Source: Citrobacter amalonaticus (GTDB lineage Bacteria > Pseudomonadota > Gammaproteobacteria > Enterobacterales > Enterobacteriaceae). From it: a DNA stretch of 45,535 nucleotides. A program made the translations under genes and the position numbers. This document shows, piece after piece, positions 1 through 10,127 of this stretch (within the stretch, counting starts at the first letter, position 1; each line of letters opens with the position of its first letter). Below the pieces are notes generated by a model. It was not told the origin of the DNA and searched no databases. It saw only the letters and a program-made list of their open reading frames with translations. The stretch spans positions 374,755-420,289 of the forward strand of contig NZ_PQMB01000002.1 of the NCBI RefSeq assembly GCF_002918555.1. Direction: 5' to 3'.

Positions 1-1277
1 CGGAAGCGCGCGACAATCGTCAGCAGTCCAGCGACGTGGCAGAGAAAGCCCGGTCCGGCGATGAGCAGCAGACGCAGCGTCGCGAGCGCAGCCGTCGTCG
101 TAATGATGACAAGCGCCAGGCGCAGCAGGAAGCGAAAGTACTGAACGCTGAAGAACAACAGCCGCAAGAAGTGGAGCAGGAAGAGCGCGTACGTCAGCCT
201 CAGCCTCGCCGTAAACAGCGCCAGTTGAATCAAAAAGTTCGTTTTGCCGAAGCTGCAGACGTTGAAACCGTGACCCCACCGGTCGTGGAAGAAACCGTCG
301 CCATGCCATCCGTTGAACAGGCTGTGCCGGTACAGAAACAGAGCACTGAGCTGGCGAAAGTTCCGCTACCGGCTATCGCTGACGTCGCGCCTGAGTCGCA
401 GGACGAGCACGCCGAAGCGCGCGATAACACCGGTATGCCGCGTCGCTCACGCCGCTCTCCGCGTCATCTGCGCGTCAGCGGTCAGCGTCGTCGTCGCTAC
501 CGTGATGAGCGTTATCCGACACACTCACCGATGCCATTAACCGTCGCATGTGCTTCTCCGGAAATGGCTTCAGGTAAAGTGTGGATCCGTTATCCGGTCA
601 CACGTCCTCAGGATGCACAGGTTGAAGAGCAGCGCGATCGCGAAATCGAGCAGGTTCAGACTCAGCCCGTCGTCGCCGAAGCGCAGGCCATCACCGCCGC
701 CGTTGCATCCGTTGTTGACGTCGCTCAGCAGGTTGTCGTTCAGAATGAATCTTCTGTCGCTGAACCGCAGCCAGCCGTCGTTGAAACCACGCATCCGGAA
801 GTGATTGCCGCACCGGTGGAGGAGCAGCCGCAGGTTATCGCTGAAGCTGATGCCCCGGTCGCTCAGGAAGTTATCGCAGAAGCGCAGCCTGTGGCTGAAA
901 CTCAGGAAACGGCCCCGGCTGTCGAAGAGACCGCTGAAGTTGTTACCGTTGAGCCGGAAGTCGTCGCTGAACCTGTCGCCGTCGTTGACGAGAAAGTTTC
1001 AGAGCAGGCTGAAGAGCTGCAAGAGACCGTTGTAGCAGCGCCCGTTGCCACCCCGGTCGACGTTGCGGCTCCGGTCACTGCTGAGCCAGTCGCGGCGCTC
1101 AGCCATGCGACTGCCCCGATGACCCGTGCGCCAGCACCGGAATATGTGCCTGAAGCCCCGCGCCACAGTGACTGGCAGCGTCCGGCCTTCGATTTCGAAG
1201 GTAAAGGCGCCGCAGGTGGTCACAGTGCGACGCATCACGCCTCTGCGGGCCCAACCCGCCCTCAGTCTGGCGAATAA
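1..1277 (+). CDS. rne: Ribonuclease E, C-terminal part (5' end outside window)
   Basis: The reading frame is open from the window edge (first full codon at base 3), so this is the 3' part of a longer gene. It is the disordered C-terminal half of RNase E, which scaffolds the RNA degradosome. Visible are an Arg-rich stretch near the start (RRERSRRRNDDKRQ), a second basic segment (RRSRRSPRHLRVSGQRRRR, about bases 440-500) followed by the microdomain that binds enolase in E. coli, long Glu/Val/Ala/Pro-rich linkers, and the C-terminal tail ending RPAFDFEGKGAAGGHS...QSGE, which is the PNPase-binding region in E. coli. The catalytic N-terminal domain is not in the window. Identification rests on close recall of the E. 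coli and Salmonella C-terminus. Confidence 0.96.
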   Translation, partial: EARDNRQQSSDVAEKARSGDEQQTQRRERSRRRNDDKRQAQQEAKVLNAEEQQPQEVEQEERVRQPQPRRKQRQLNQKVRFAEAADVETVTPPVVEETVAMPSVEQAVPVQKQSTELAKVPLPAIADVAPESQDEHAEARDNTGMPRRSRRSPRHLRVSGQRRRRYRDERYPTHSPMPLTVACASPEMASGKVWIRYPVTRPQDAQVEEQRDREIEQVQTQPVVAEAQAITAAVASVVDVAQQVVVQNESSVAEPQPAVVETTHPEVIAAPVEEQPQVIAEADAPVAQEVIAEAQPVAETQETAPAVEETAEVVTVEPEVVAEPVAVVDEKVSEQAEELQETVVAAPVATPVDVAAPVTAEPVAALSHATAPMTRAPAPEYVPEAPRHSDWQRPAFDFEGKGAAGGHSATHHASAGPTRPQSGE

Positions 1278-1292
1278 GCTCAGCGCAACGAT

Positions 1293-1323
1293 AAAAGCCG
1301 ACCTTCTGGTCGGCTTTTTTTTT
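1293..1323 (+). terminator. Rho-independent terminator of rne
   Basis: An 11-bp stem AAAAGCCGACC/GGTCGGCTTTT with loop TTCT is followed by a T tract, starting about 16 bases after the rne stop codon. Confidence 0.9.
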
Positions 1324-1665
1324 CACTTCCGGGCGTCGCATCAGTGACCGTTCAGACATGACCTCTTCAATCAGTTTGGGTAAATAGCTCAACCGGATAC
1401 GCCTACAGGCGGACCACCGCAGGACAGAGCGCTGAACCCGTTAGCTGACAGAAATCTGAATCTGAGTGCAGGCTAATCAGGGGGGGCGAGCATCAGTGGA
1501 CTCAGAGCTTGCCCCTCCAGGCGTCATTGGCGCAGACAGTTTGCACACGGACAGCGCGGAGCATACATGGAACACGTGGGGATGATTCGCGACGCCCCCC
1601 TTCTGGCCCCGCAAGCGGCGTTCAAAACGTGGTCAGGTTTCGTCTGAGCACGGCCCAGGAGAGGC
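1324..1665. other. Non-coding gap between rne and flgL 3' ends
   Basis: About 340 bases lie between the two convergent terminators. I recognise no gene, tRNA or mobile element here. The one clear structure is an inverted repeat GGGGCGAGC (1483-1491) / GCTTGCCCC (1507-1515), allowing one G-T pair, with a 15-base loop. An 82-codon open frame at 1509-1757 has no recognisable product and runs through the flgL terminator. Confidence 0.5.
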
Positions 1666-1702
1666 AAAAAAATACCCGCTCCGGGGTGTTAAACGGAGCG
1701 GG
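1666..1702 (-). terminator. Terminator of flgKL / FlgO
   Basis: Read on the minus strand, the stem CCCGCTCCG/CGGAGCGGG (plus-strand positions 1694-1702 and 1675-1683) is followed by a run of seven T. It ends the flgKL transcript about 80 bases after the flgL stop. Confidence 0.88.
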
Positions 1703-1748
1703 CAGACAAAACATACCCAGTTTCATGATATGTTTTAAAAAGATGTTA
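1666..1748 (-). ncRNA. flgO: Candidate FlgO sRNA from the flgL 3' UTR
   Basis: In E. coli the Hfq-bound sRNA FlgO is made from the 3' UTR of flgL. Here the same position holds a compact UTR with an upstream small hairpin (AAACATA ... TATGTTT, about 1706-1729) and the strong intrinsic terminator with a U tail that Hfq-bound sRNAs need. The 5' end cannot be fixed from sequence. In E. coli it arises by processing, so the start given here at the stop codon is a guess. The assignment is by position and structure, not by sequence comparison. Confidence 0.45.
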
Positions 1749-2699
1749 TCGATTTAACTGGAACAGCGACATTCCCTGCATATCGGTAAACGCTTTATAC
1801 GAAGCCTGTAGTGCCGCCTGCTGCATAATGTACGAAGAGATCGCCGCGTTCCAGTCCACATCCACAAGATCGCTCATCTGCTGCGATTGCCCTAAAGCGC
1901 GATCGGCTCCCAGAGAGTCTAGCGAGCTTAACTCGCTAAGCTGGGTACCTAACTCAGCACGCACGGTCAGAACGTTGTTCAGTGAGTTCTTTAAACCCCG
2001 GTTGGTTTTATCAATGGCCGCTGCGGCGTCCGCTTTTGCCACGTCATCACCTTCTACTGGTGTGTTGAGTGCAGCAATCGCCGTATCCAGCATTCTGAAC
2101 AGGTTTGTTTCCTGAGTACTGCCTGCAGGTTCCGGCACCGCATTACTGGTAATGCTATTGAAGATTTGGTCCCCGGTATGACCAATCACCATTGTTCGGG
2201 CAGAGTCAACCTGCTGGGTAACATTCTCAGATCCCCCCATATAGCTGCCATCAGTCTGATCAAACGGCGCAGATTCCGTTTTGTATCCACCGAAAATGTA
2301 GCGACCATTACCATCCGTACTGTTTGCCAGATTCATAATTTGATCGCGGATCCCCTGCAGGTCCGTCGCCAGCGAAGCGCGGTCGTCATCGCTTAACGTA
2401 CCGTTTCCGGCATTGACGATTTTTTCCTGCGCGGTTTGGATGGAAAGCGTCACTTGCCTCAACGTATTTTCTTCTAGTGATACCTTTTGTGTGGCAAATG
2501 TACGGGCCAGCGCATACTGGCTGTTTTGCGCCTGTGCCTGAGAAAGCACGACGGCCTGCGAAGCGGCAATCGGATCGTCTGAAGGGTTAATGACACGTTT
2601 GCCCGTGGACATCTGCTCGCCGTACTTCATCCATTCAGCCTGAGAATTGGTGATGCCGCGCATGTTCTGCTCGTACATCATCTGGGTACTGATACGCAT
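1746..2699 (-). CDS. flgL: Flagellar hook-filament junction protein FlgL (HAP3)
   Basis: This 317-residue protein has the same length as FlgL of E. coli and Salmonella. It forms the second ring between the hook and the flagellin filament and is exported unfolded by the flagellar type III system. The N-terminus (MRISTQMMYEQNMRGI, with the conserved GKRVINPSDDPIAA box) and C-terminus (SYIMQQAALQASYKAFTDMQGMSLFQL) are the flagellin-like helical D0/D1 ends. The middle is the variable D2 region. It sits 14 bases after flgK and is cotranscribed with it from the sigma-28 promoter at 4412-4438. FlgN, encoded at 12870-13292, is its known export chaperone. Confidence 0.97.
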   Translation of the reverse strand: MRISTQMMYEQNMRGITNSQAEWMKYGEQMSTGKRVINPSDDPIAASQAVVLSQAQAQNSQYALARTFATQKVSLEENTLRQVTLSIQTAQEKIVNAGNGTLSDDDRASLATDLQGIRDQIMNLANSTDGNGRYIFGGYKTESAPFDQTDGSYMGGSENVTQQVDSARTMVIGHTGDQIFNSITSNAVPEPAGSTQETNLFRMLDTAIAALNTPVEGDDVAKADAAAAIDKTNRGLKNSLNNVLTVRAELGTQLSELSSLDSLGADRALGQSQQMSDLVDVDWNAAISSYIMQQAALQASYKAFTDMQGMSLFQLNR

Positions 2700-2713
2700 A
2701 TATCTCCCTCTCC

Positions 2714-4378
2714 TTAGCGGATATTCAGAAGTGCATCAAAGAGCGAATTGGCGGTCTGCAGCACCTGCGCGTTTGCCAGGTAGTACTGCTGATAACGTTG
2801 CAGGTTGCCATACTCTTCATCAAGGTTGACGCCAGAAATCGATTGCTGCTGGTTTGAAAGCTGTGTCACCACATTTGCCTGAGTGGTGCTACTGGTTTTC
2901 AACGTAGCGGTTTTGTTACCGACGTCGCTCACCAGGGTAGCGTATGCATCGTTAAAGGATTTTGAACCGCCAACCGTATGACTGTTACTTTGCAAATCCA
3001 GCAGCGCCTGACCGTTACGGTTATCGCTTTTACCCGTATCAATATCCGGATTGGTATCCTGAATAGACTCACCGGCCATGGCGATTTTTGACTCATCTCT
3101 TACTTTAACCGACATGTTAATAATGGCATTGCTGACCGGTTTTAAGGTAAAGCTGTCATTGGCATTTGCCCCGGTACCGACATCCACTTCCAGCCCGTCA
3201 AAAGAGAGTTTACCTGCGGTTGCGGTGGCCTCGAAGGTGGTATTGTCAGACAGTCGGGTGACCTGCCATTTCGTCCCGTCATACACCATTTTATAGTCGG
3301 TCGCCTGCACGGCGGAGCTATCGGTTACCTTCGCGACTGGCGTCGCGGTACCGGTATTTTTGGTATTACTGAGCACTGACGGGCTACCGATACCAAAGAA
3401 ATCGGTACCCGCATCACCATTGGCATCAAAACCTTGTTTGTGCTGATTATTAAACGCGTCAGCAAACGCCAGCGCCAGCTGCCCCAGAGTATTACGCGTC
3501 TGGTCCAGATCCTGTGAGCGGAAAGTCAGCAACCCCCCTAACGATCCGGTATTGAGCAGCTTCTCCGGAATTTCAATATTTCCAGCCAGATCGTCAACGT
3601 ATGCCACTGTAATACGGCCTGGATCCGCACTGGAAGGTACCGCTGCCAGCTGCCTGGCATTGCTTCCCTGCACTAAGGTATAACCGTTCGCCATCGTGAC
3701 GTTATAGGTTCCACCATCCTGAACGCTCACCTCCACGCCCACGATCTTATTCATCTCGCTAACCAGCTGGTCACGCTGATCGAGCAAATCGTTCGGCGAA
3801 GCACCGGCGCCCACGCCGGTCAGACGTGATATTTGGTCATTCAGATTGGCTATCTGTTTAGCATAGTTATTGATTTGATCGACGCTGGCGCCAATGGCGA
3901 TATTGACCTGCTTATCCTGATCGCGCAGATATTGATCGGTCGTTTTAAACTGGTTTACCAGACCATCGGCTTTGCCAATCATGGCCTGACGCGCCGCCGG
4001 ATCTTCCGCATTACTCACCAGCGTTTGCAAACTGGTGAAGAAATCCTGCAAAGATGTCGAGAGCGAGCTGGTTTTGTTGGCCAGCAGATTATCTATTTTT
4101 GACATTTGCTCATAGCGAGTGGTTAGCCCACTGCTCTGATTTTGCGCCGCACGTAACTGATTGGTAATGAATGCGTCATACTCACGCTGTACGCCAGAAA
4201 CGTAAACACCGTTACCCACCCAACCTCCCGCGCCCAGCGTACTGTTTGATTGCGCCAGAATAGTGGTCTGTCGGGTGTATCCCGCGACGTTATAGTTGGT
4301 AATATTATTACTGACTGACGCCAGCGCAGCCTGTGCTGCACTGAGTCCGCTCATGGCATTGTTAATCAAGCTGGACAT
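2714..4378 (-). CDS. flgK: Flagellar hook-filament junction protein FlgK (HAP1)
   Basis: This 554-residue protein forms the ring that joins the hook directly and is followed by FlgL. Length is near Salmonella (553) and slightly above E. coli (547). The N-terminus has the rod/hook family motif (LSAAQAALASVSNNITNYNVAGYTRQ) and the C-terminus the matching helical end (YQQYYLANAQVLQTANSLFDALLNIR). The two helices pack together in the D0/D1 core. The central region is Thr/Ala/Asn rich and variable in this family. It is the first gene of the flgKL unit, has its own sigma-28 promoter, and is a FlgN client for export. Confidence 0.97.
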   Translation of the reverse strand: MSSLINNAMSGLSAAQAALASVSNNITNYNVAGYTRQTTILAQSNSTLGAGGWVGNGVYVSGVQREYDAFITNQLRAAQNQSSGLTTRYEQMSKIDNLLANKTSSLSTSLQDFFTSLQTLVSNAEDPAARQAMIGKADGLVNQFKTTDQYLRDQDKQVNIAIGASVDQINNYAKQIANLNDQISRLTGVGAGASPNDLLDQRDQLVSEMNKIVGVEVSVQDGGTYNVTMANGYTLVQGSNARQLAAVPSSADPGRITVAYVDDLAGNIEIPEKLLNTGSLGGLLTFRSQDLDQTRNTLGQLALAFADAFNNQHKQGFDANGDAGTDFFGIGSPSVLSNTKNTGTATPVAKVTDSSAVQATDYKMVYDGTKWQVTRLSDNTTFEATATAGKLSFDGLEVDVGTGANANDSFTLKPVSNAIINMSVKVRDESKIAMAGESIQDTNPDIDTGKSDNRNGQALLDLQSNSHTVGGSKSFNDAYATLVSDVGNKTATLKTSSTTQANVVTQLSNQQQSISGVNLDEEYGNLQRYQQYYLANAQVLQTANSLFDALLNIR

Positions 4379-4411
4379 GGAGGTTCCTTTTAATCCTTCA
4401 GTTACAGGTCA

Positions 4412-4438
4412 TTATCGGCAGCTGATTGTCGTACTTGA
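4412..4438 (-). promoter_or_regulatory. Sigma-28 promoter of flgKL
   Basis: On the minus strand TCAAGTAC, 11 bases, then GCCGATAA matches the FliA consensus TAAAGTTT-N11-GCCGATAA: the -10 is perfect and the -35 matches at 5 of 8. It lies in the 65-base gap between flgJ and flgK, so flgKL can be made late, after FlgM export. Confidence 0.85.
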
Positions 4439-4443
4439 GCGAT

Positions 4444-5394
4444 TTAGAAGAGATTATCGAGCCCGCTGCTGTATGTTTTGCTCACTTTGTCGCTCATTGA
4501 TTTTAGCTGCTGAATCATATTGGTTAGTTTGCGCGCATAGTTGGGATCGGTCGCGTACCCGGCATTCTGTAATGCCTGCGCCCCCTGCTCGGCGGTGGAT
4601 GCCGTGGTGACAGCGGCGTAGCGCGGATTGCGGGTCAACAGCCCGACATAATCCGATAACGCCTCCAGGTACGAGCTGTAAACGCGGAATTTCGCCTTCA
4701 CCTTCTTCGCTTCACCCTTTTCATATTCGGTGGTGGTTATCTCTGTCACCGGTCCCTTCCAGTTCGCGGAAGCTTTCACACCAAACAGGTTGAAGCTGGG
4801 CTCACCGTTTTCCCGACGGATCTGTCGTTGCCCCCACCCGGACTCCAGCGCCGCCTGCGCCAGAATCAGATGGTGCGGCACGCCGCTCTGTTCACTGGCC
4901 AGACGCGCCGGAAGTGAAAGCTGGGCCAGAAAGTCTTTGCTATCGCCCGAAAGCGGCACGTCATTACTTTCTGGCGTTTTCGGTATCGCTTTGCGAACCA
5001 GCTGCGTCAACGCCTGATTTTGATAACTGGTCACCGTTTCCAGCGGAAACTTCATCGGTACCTGAGCCGTTTCTTCTCCGGGCTGCTCCTGCCCCTGCGT
5101 GAGTTGCTTAACCATCATTTCCGCCAGACCCAGTCCTTTTCCGGCAGTCATCTGCTGGGCAATTTGCTGGTCATACATGCTGGTATACAGACGCGTCTGA
5201 TCGCTGCTAAACATCCCGTCTTTTGGCAACGCCTCCCGCATACTTTTCAGCATCATCTGGACGAACATCCCTTCAACCTGACGGGCAACGGGCCGTGCAT
5301 TCGCCGCAGGATCCTGCCCGGCTTTAATTTTCAGCTCGTTCAGCGATTGCGCATCCCAGGCGGCGCTGACGAGCAGTTTGCTGTCTCCCGTCAT
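4444..5394 (-). CDS. flgJ: Rod cap / peptidoglycan hydrolase FlgJ
   Basis: This 316-residue protein has two parts. The N-terminal half is the rod cap (conserved VARQVEGMFVQMMLKSMREALPKDG, about residues 36-60). The C-terminal half (about 160-310) is a glycoside hydrolase family 73 beta-N-acetylglucosaminidase that opens the peptidoglycan for the growing rod. The residues known to be catalytic in Salmonella, Glu184 (in AALESGWGQ) and Glu223 (in ITTTEYE), are at the same positions here, so the enzyme should be active. Its start codon overlaps the flgI stop by one base (TGATG), which suggests translational coupling. Exported by the flagellar type III system, so no Sec signal is expected or seen. 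Confidence 0.97.
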   Translation of the reverse strand: MTGDSKLLVSAAWDAQSLNELKIKAGQDPAANARPVARQVEGMFVQMMLKSMREALPKDGMFSSDQTRLYTSMYDQQIAQQMTAGKGLGLAEMMVKQLTQGQEQPGEETAQVPMKFPLETVTSYQNQALTQLVRKAIPKTPESNDVPLSGDSKDFLAQLSLPARLASEQSGVPHHLILAQAALESGWGQRQIRRENGEPSFNLFGVKASANWKGPVTEITTTEYEKGEAKKVKAKFRVYSSYLEALSDYVGLLTRNPRYAAVTTASTAEQGAQALQNAGYATDPNYARKLTNMIQQLKSMSDKVSKTYSSGLDNLF

Positions 5395-6491
5395 CAGATG
5401 ATTTCCAGTCTGGCGCGCAGGCAGCCCGCACTCTGCATGGATTGCAGAATAGACATCAGATCCATCGGCGTGGCTCCGAGAGCGTTGAGTGCGCGTACCA
5501 CATTGTTCAGGTTGGCGCTGGAACGCACGCTTTGCAGCGAGCCGCCGCTCTGGCGAAGATCAATCTGCGTTTGTGGCGTCACCACGGTTTGCCCGCCGCC
5601 AAATGGCGTATCCGGCTGGCTGACATTCACCGAACGATTCACCGTCACAGAGAGATTTCCCTGAGCCACAGCACAACTATCCAGCGTAACCTCGCGGTTC
5701 ATCACCACCGAGCCGGTCCGGGAGTTGATGATCACCTTCGCATCCTGCGGCGTGACGTTCACCTCCATATTCTGGATATCGGCCAGGAAACGCACCTGTG
5801 AGCTGTTACCGCTCGGCACCCGAACCTGAATTGTGCGAGCATCCAGCGCGCTGGCGCTGCCAAACCCGCGAGAACGGTTGATGGTGTCAGCAATCTGCTG
5901 CGCCATGGTAAAATCTTCATTATTCAATTGCAGATTAAGGGTATTTCCGGCACCAAACTGGCTTGGCAATTCACGTTCGATGGTTGCGCCGTTGGTGATT
6001 CGCCCACCGTTAAGCTGGTTAACCTGCACGCTGCTGCCGCCTGCGGACGCTCCCGCACCGCCGACCAGAATGTTTCCCTGCGCCAGGGCGTAAACCTGAC
6101 TATCAACCCCTTTCAGGGGCGTCATCAGCAGTGTGCCGCCGCGCAGGCTTTTGGCGTTGCCCATTGAGGAAACCACCACATCGATCGTTTGTCCCTGGCG
6201 CCCAAACGCCGGGAACTGTGCGGTAACCATCACCGCTGCGACGTTTTTTAATTGCATATTAGTGCCTGTCGGCACCGTTATTCCCAACTGTGAGAGCATG
6301 TTGTTGAGTGTTTGCGTGGTAAACGGCGTCTGGGTGGTCTGGTCGCCGGTACCATCCAGCCCGACCACCAGCCCATAACCAATCAGCGAGTTTTCCCGTA
6401 CGCCCTGCACGCTGGTGAGATCGCGAATGCGATCGGCGTGCGCCAGAGTGGTGACCAGAACCAGTACGAAAGCCAAAAGAGATTTAAACAC
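5394..6491 (-). CDS. flgI: Flagellar P-ring protein FlgI
   Basis: This 365-residue protein, the same length as in Salmonella, builds the P ring around the distal rod in the peptidoglycan layer. A Sec signal peptide is clear ([19 protein letters not shown], then DRIRDLTS). The mature protein starts with the family hallmark ([21 protein letters not shown]). Two cysteines (in LDSCAVAQ and near the C-terminus in [12 protein letters not shown]) fit the disulfide that stabilises FlgI. Assembly in the periplasm needs the chaperone FlgA, encoded divergently at 11820. The gene lies 12 bases after flgH. Confidence 0.97.
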   Translation of the reverse strand: MFKSLLAFVLVLVTTLAHADRIRDLTSVQGVRENSLIGYGLVVGLDGTGDQTTQTPFTTQTLNNMLSQLGITVPTGTNMQLKNVAAVMVTAQFPAFGRQGQTIDVVVSSMGNAKSLRGGTLLMTPLKGVDSQVYALAQGNILVGGAGASAGGSSVQVNQLNGGRITNGATIERELPSQFGAGNTLNLQLNNEDFTMAQQIADTINRSRGFGSASALDARTIQVRVPSGNSSQVRFLADIQNMEVNVTPQDAKVIINSRTGSVVMNREVTLDSCAVAQGNLSVTVNRSVNVSQPDTPFGGGQTVVTPQTQIDLRQSGGSLQSVRSSANLNNVVRALNALGATPMDLMSILQSMQSAGCLRARLEII

Positions 6492-6503
6492 CGGGAACCT
6501 CGC

Positions 6504-7202
6504 TTACATCGGCGACAAATTAAGGAAGAAACGCTGTAGCCAGCCCATGTTCTGTGCTTCGTTGATATAGCCGTTACCGACATATTCGATGCGTGCATCC
6601 GCCACCTGCGTTGACGGCACCGAGTTGCTGCCACTAATCGTGCGTGGGTTTACAACCCCGGAGAAGCGGATGAACTCAGTGCCCTGGTTAATGGCAATCT
6701 GTTTTTCACCCACCACATGTAAGTTGCCATTGACCAGTACCTGATCGACGGTCACGGTCAACGTGCCGCTAAAGGTGTTACTGGCGTTAGCGCCGCCTTT
6801 CCCATTGAAGGCGTTACCGCCAGATGCCTCTACGTCCGCACGCGCATTGCCGAATAACCCCTGCAGATAGCGCGGGACGGTATCAAAACCAAAGTTTGTT
6901 TTGCCATCGCGGCTGGCGTTAGCGGAGGAGCTTTTGCTGGCGCTGACGTTTTCCTGCAGAACAATCGTCAACGTATCGCCAATATTGCGCGGGCGTCTGT
7001 CTTCGAACAGCGGCTGATAGCCATAATTAACGGGCTGCGCGGACTGAAAAATGGATCCATTGACTACCGGCGTCGGCCCCGGCACGGGCTGCGCAGTGGT
7101 CGCGCCCTGCACCAGCGGAGTGGAAGGGATCCAGGCACATCCTGACAGTGATACCACCAGCAGGGCCATAATCGGGTAACGGTGCGCAGCGTTTTTATGC
7201 AT
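6504..7202 (-). CDS. flgH: Flagellar L-ring lipoprotein FlgH
   Basis: This 232-residue outer-membrane lipoprotein forms the L ring, the bushing of the rod in the outer membrane. The start at 7202 ([15 protein letters not shown]) was chosen over the longest frame (from 7256) because it gives the family length of 232 and puts a normal signal peptide ahead of the lipobox LSGC; a longer frame would add a polar Gly-rich leader. An in-frame ATG three codons upstream (7211) is a possible alternative. The lipid-attachment Cys follows SLSG. The body is nearly identical in recall to E. coli FlgH, ending RFFLNLSPM. Confidence 0.94.
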   Translation of the reverse strand: MHKNAAHRYPIMALLVVSLSGCAWIPSTPLVQGATTAQPVPGPTPVVNGSIFQSAQPVNYGYQPLFEDRRPRNIGDTLTIVLQENVSASKSSSANASRDGKTNFGFDTVPRYLQGLFGNARADVEASGGNAFNGKGGANASNTFSGTLTVTVDQVLVNGNLHVVGEKQIAINQGTEFIRFSGVVNPRTISGSNSVPSTQVADARIEYVGNGYINEAQNMGWLQRFFLNLSPM

Positions 7203-7257
7203 TGCCTTCATCTTCTGAATCAGGGTGCCGGTGGGGTCGCCCCCACCGGACAACACC

Positions 7258-8809
<1,552 letters not shown>

Positions 8810-8829
8810 TAAGCTATCCCGTCAGGCGC

Positions 8830-10113
8830 TTAGCGCAGGTTAACCAGCGTGTTAAGGATCTGATCCTGGGTTTTGATGGTCTGCGCGTTCGACTGATAGT
8901 TACGCTGAGCGACAATCATGTTCACCAGTTCTTTACTCAGATCCACGTTTGAGGACTCCAGCGCGCCGTTTGTCAGCTTGCCGAAGTTGCCGTTACCCGC
9001 CGTCCCCAGCAGCTCAACGCCGGAAGCCTGAGTTGCTGCCCAGACGTTGTCGCCCTGGGAGGCCAGGCCTTCATTATTGGCAAAGTTCGCCAGGACAATC
9101 TGGCCGAGAACCTGTTGCTGTTCGTTGGAGTAGTTCCCCACTACCGTGCCGTCGTCGTTAATCTGATAACTCACCAGATCGCCCGGCTTATAGCCGTTTT
9201 GCGTGGTGGCAATAACGGCGTTAGTGCCGGTATTTTGCTGCATGGAGTTTTGCAAGCTCAGGGTGAACGTCGCCGGATCTGCGCCGTTAACCGTACCGGT
9301 GGTAATGCTGAATGACGGAGTTGCGTTAGGTGTGGCGTTGAGCGTCCACGTAGGTTCCGTGGCCGGAGGTACAGGCGCAACTTCGGTGTATCCGGTCACG
9401 CTTGTCAGCGCGCCATTCTCATCAAATTGCATTTGTGAGGATTTCACCAGCGGAGAGTTGGCCACGCTGGAATCCTGGGTCCAGACATCCCAGGTGTTAT
9501 CACCGGTTTTAACGTAATAAACGTTGATGTCGTGCTGGTTACCCTGGCTGTCGAAAACGGTCAGCGGCGCGCGTTTGTTGTAGCTATCAGCGTCAGTGGG
9601 TTTGAACGGAGTATTCGCGGGCACCTTATCCGAAGAGTTCAGGTTGATCTGCATCGAGGCGGTATCGGTGCTTTTCGCGCCCATCAGCGTATTCGGGATG
9701 GTAATCGGCCCGGGGTTTGCCCCCTGCTGAACGGTCGGCGGCGTACCGGTTGCCGGATAGCCTGTCAGCTGCATACCCTGCATGTTGACGATATTACGGT
9801 TTTCATCGAGCTTGAACTGACCGTTACGGCTATAGAAAACGGAACCGTTGCTGTCTACCAGGCGGAAAAAACCGTTCTGGCTGATAGCCACATCCAGGCC
9901 TCGACCGGTGTTCGTGGTGGTGCCATCAGTGAAGTCCTGCGTGATACCAGCGACTTTTACGCCCAGCCCCACTTTTGAACCGGCGAACATGTCAGCAAAA
10001 GAGGCGGTGCCTGACTTAAAGCCATAAGTGGCGGAGTTGGCGATGTTGTTACCAATGACATCGAGGTTGGTGGCTGCAGCGTTCAGACCGCTAACCGCTT
10101 GAGAAAAGGCCAT
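8830..10113 (-). CDS. flgE: Flagellar hook protein FlgE
   Basis: This 427-residue protein polymerises to the hook, the universal joint of the flagellum. The N-terminal 160 residues (MAFSQAVSGLNAAATNLDVIGNNIANSATYGFKSG onward) and the last 120 residues (QNGYKPGDLV to LNTLVNLR) are almost those of Salmonella. The surface-exposed middle differs and is longer, making the protein about 25 residues longer than Salmonella or E. coli FlgE (403 and 402). The extra part is a Pro/Thr-rich stretch (EVAPVPPATEPTWTLNATPNATPS) just before a block TGTVNGADPATFTLSLQNSM that aligns again with Salmonella. Variation here is typical of exposed hook domains. Confidence 0.97.
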   Translation of the reverse strand: MAFSQAVSGLNAAATNLDVIGNNIANSATYGFKSGTASFADMFAGSKVGLGVKVAGITQDFTDGTTTNTGRGLDVAISQNGFFRLVDSNGSVFYSRNGQFKLDENRNIVNMQGMQLTGYPATGTPPTVQQGANPGPITIPNTLMGAKSTDTASMQINLNSSDKVPANTPFKPTDADSYNKRAPLTVFDSQGNQHDINVYYVKTGDNTWDVWTQDSSVANSPLVKSSQMQFDENGALTSVTGYTEVAPVPPATEPTWTLNATPNATPSFSITTGTVNGADPATFTLSLQNSMQQNTGTNAVIATTQNGYKPGDLVSYQINDDGTVVGNYSNEQQQVLGQIVLANFANNEGLASQGDNVWAATQASGVELLGTAGNGNFGKLTNGALESSNVDLSKELVNMIVAQRNYQSNAQTIKTQDQILNTLVNLR

Positions 10114-10127
10114 GACTTACTCCTGAT

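Noticed and set aside
1509-1757. 82-codon frame in the rne-flgL gap
   Set aside because: No recognisable protein, poor start context, and it crosses the flgL terminator and stop region.
5020-5664. 214-codon open frame on the plus strand
   Set aside because: It lies antisense to flgJ and flgI, both clear full-length genes, and its translation is Arg/His rich without any family likeness.
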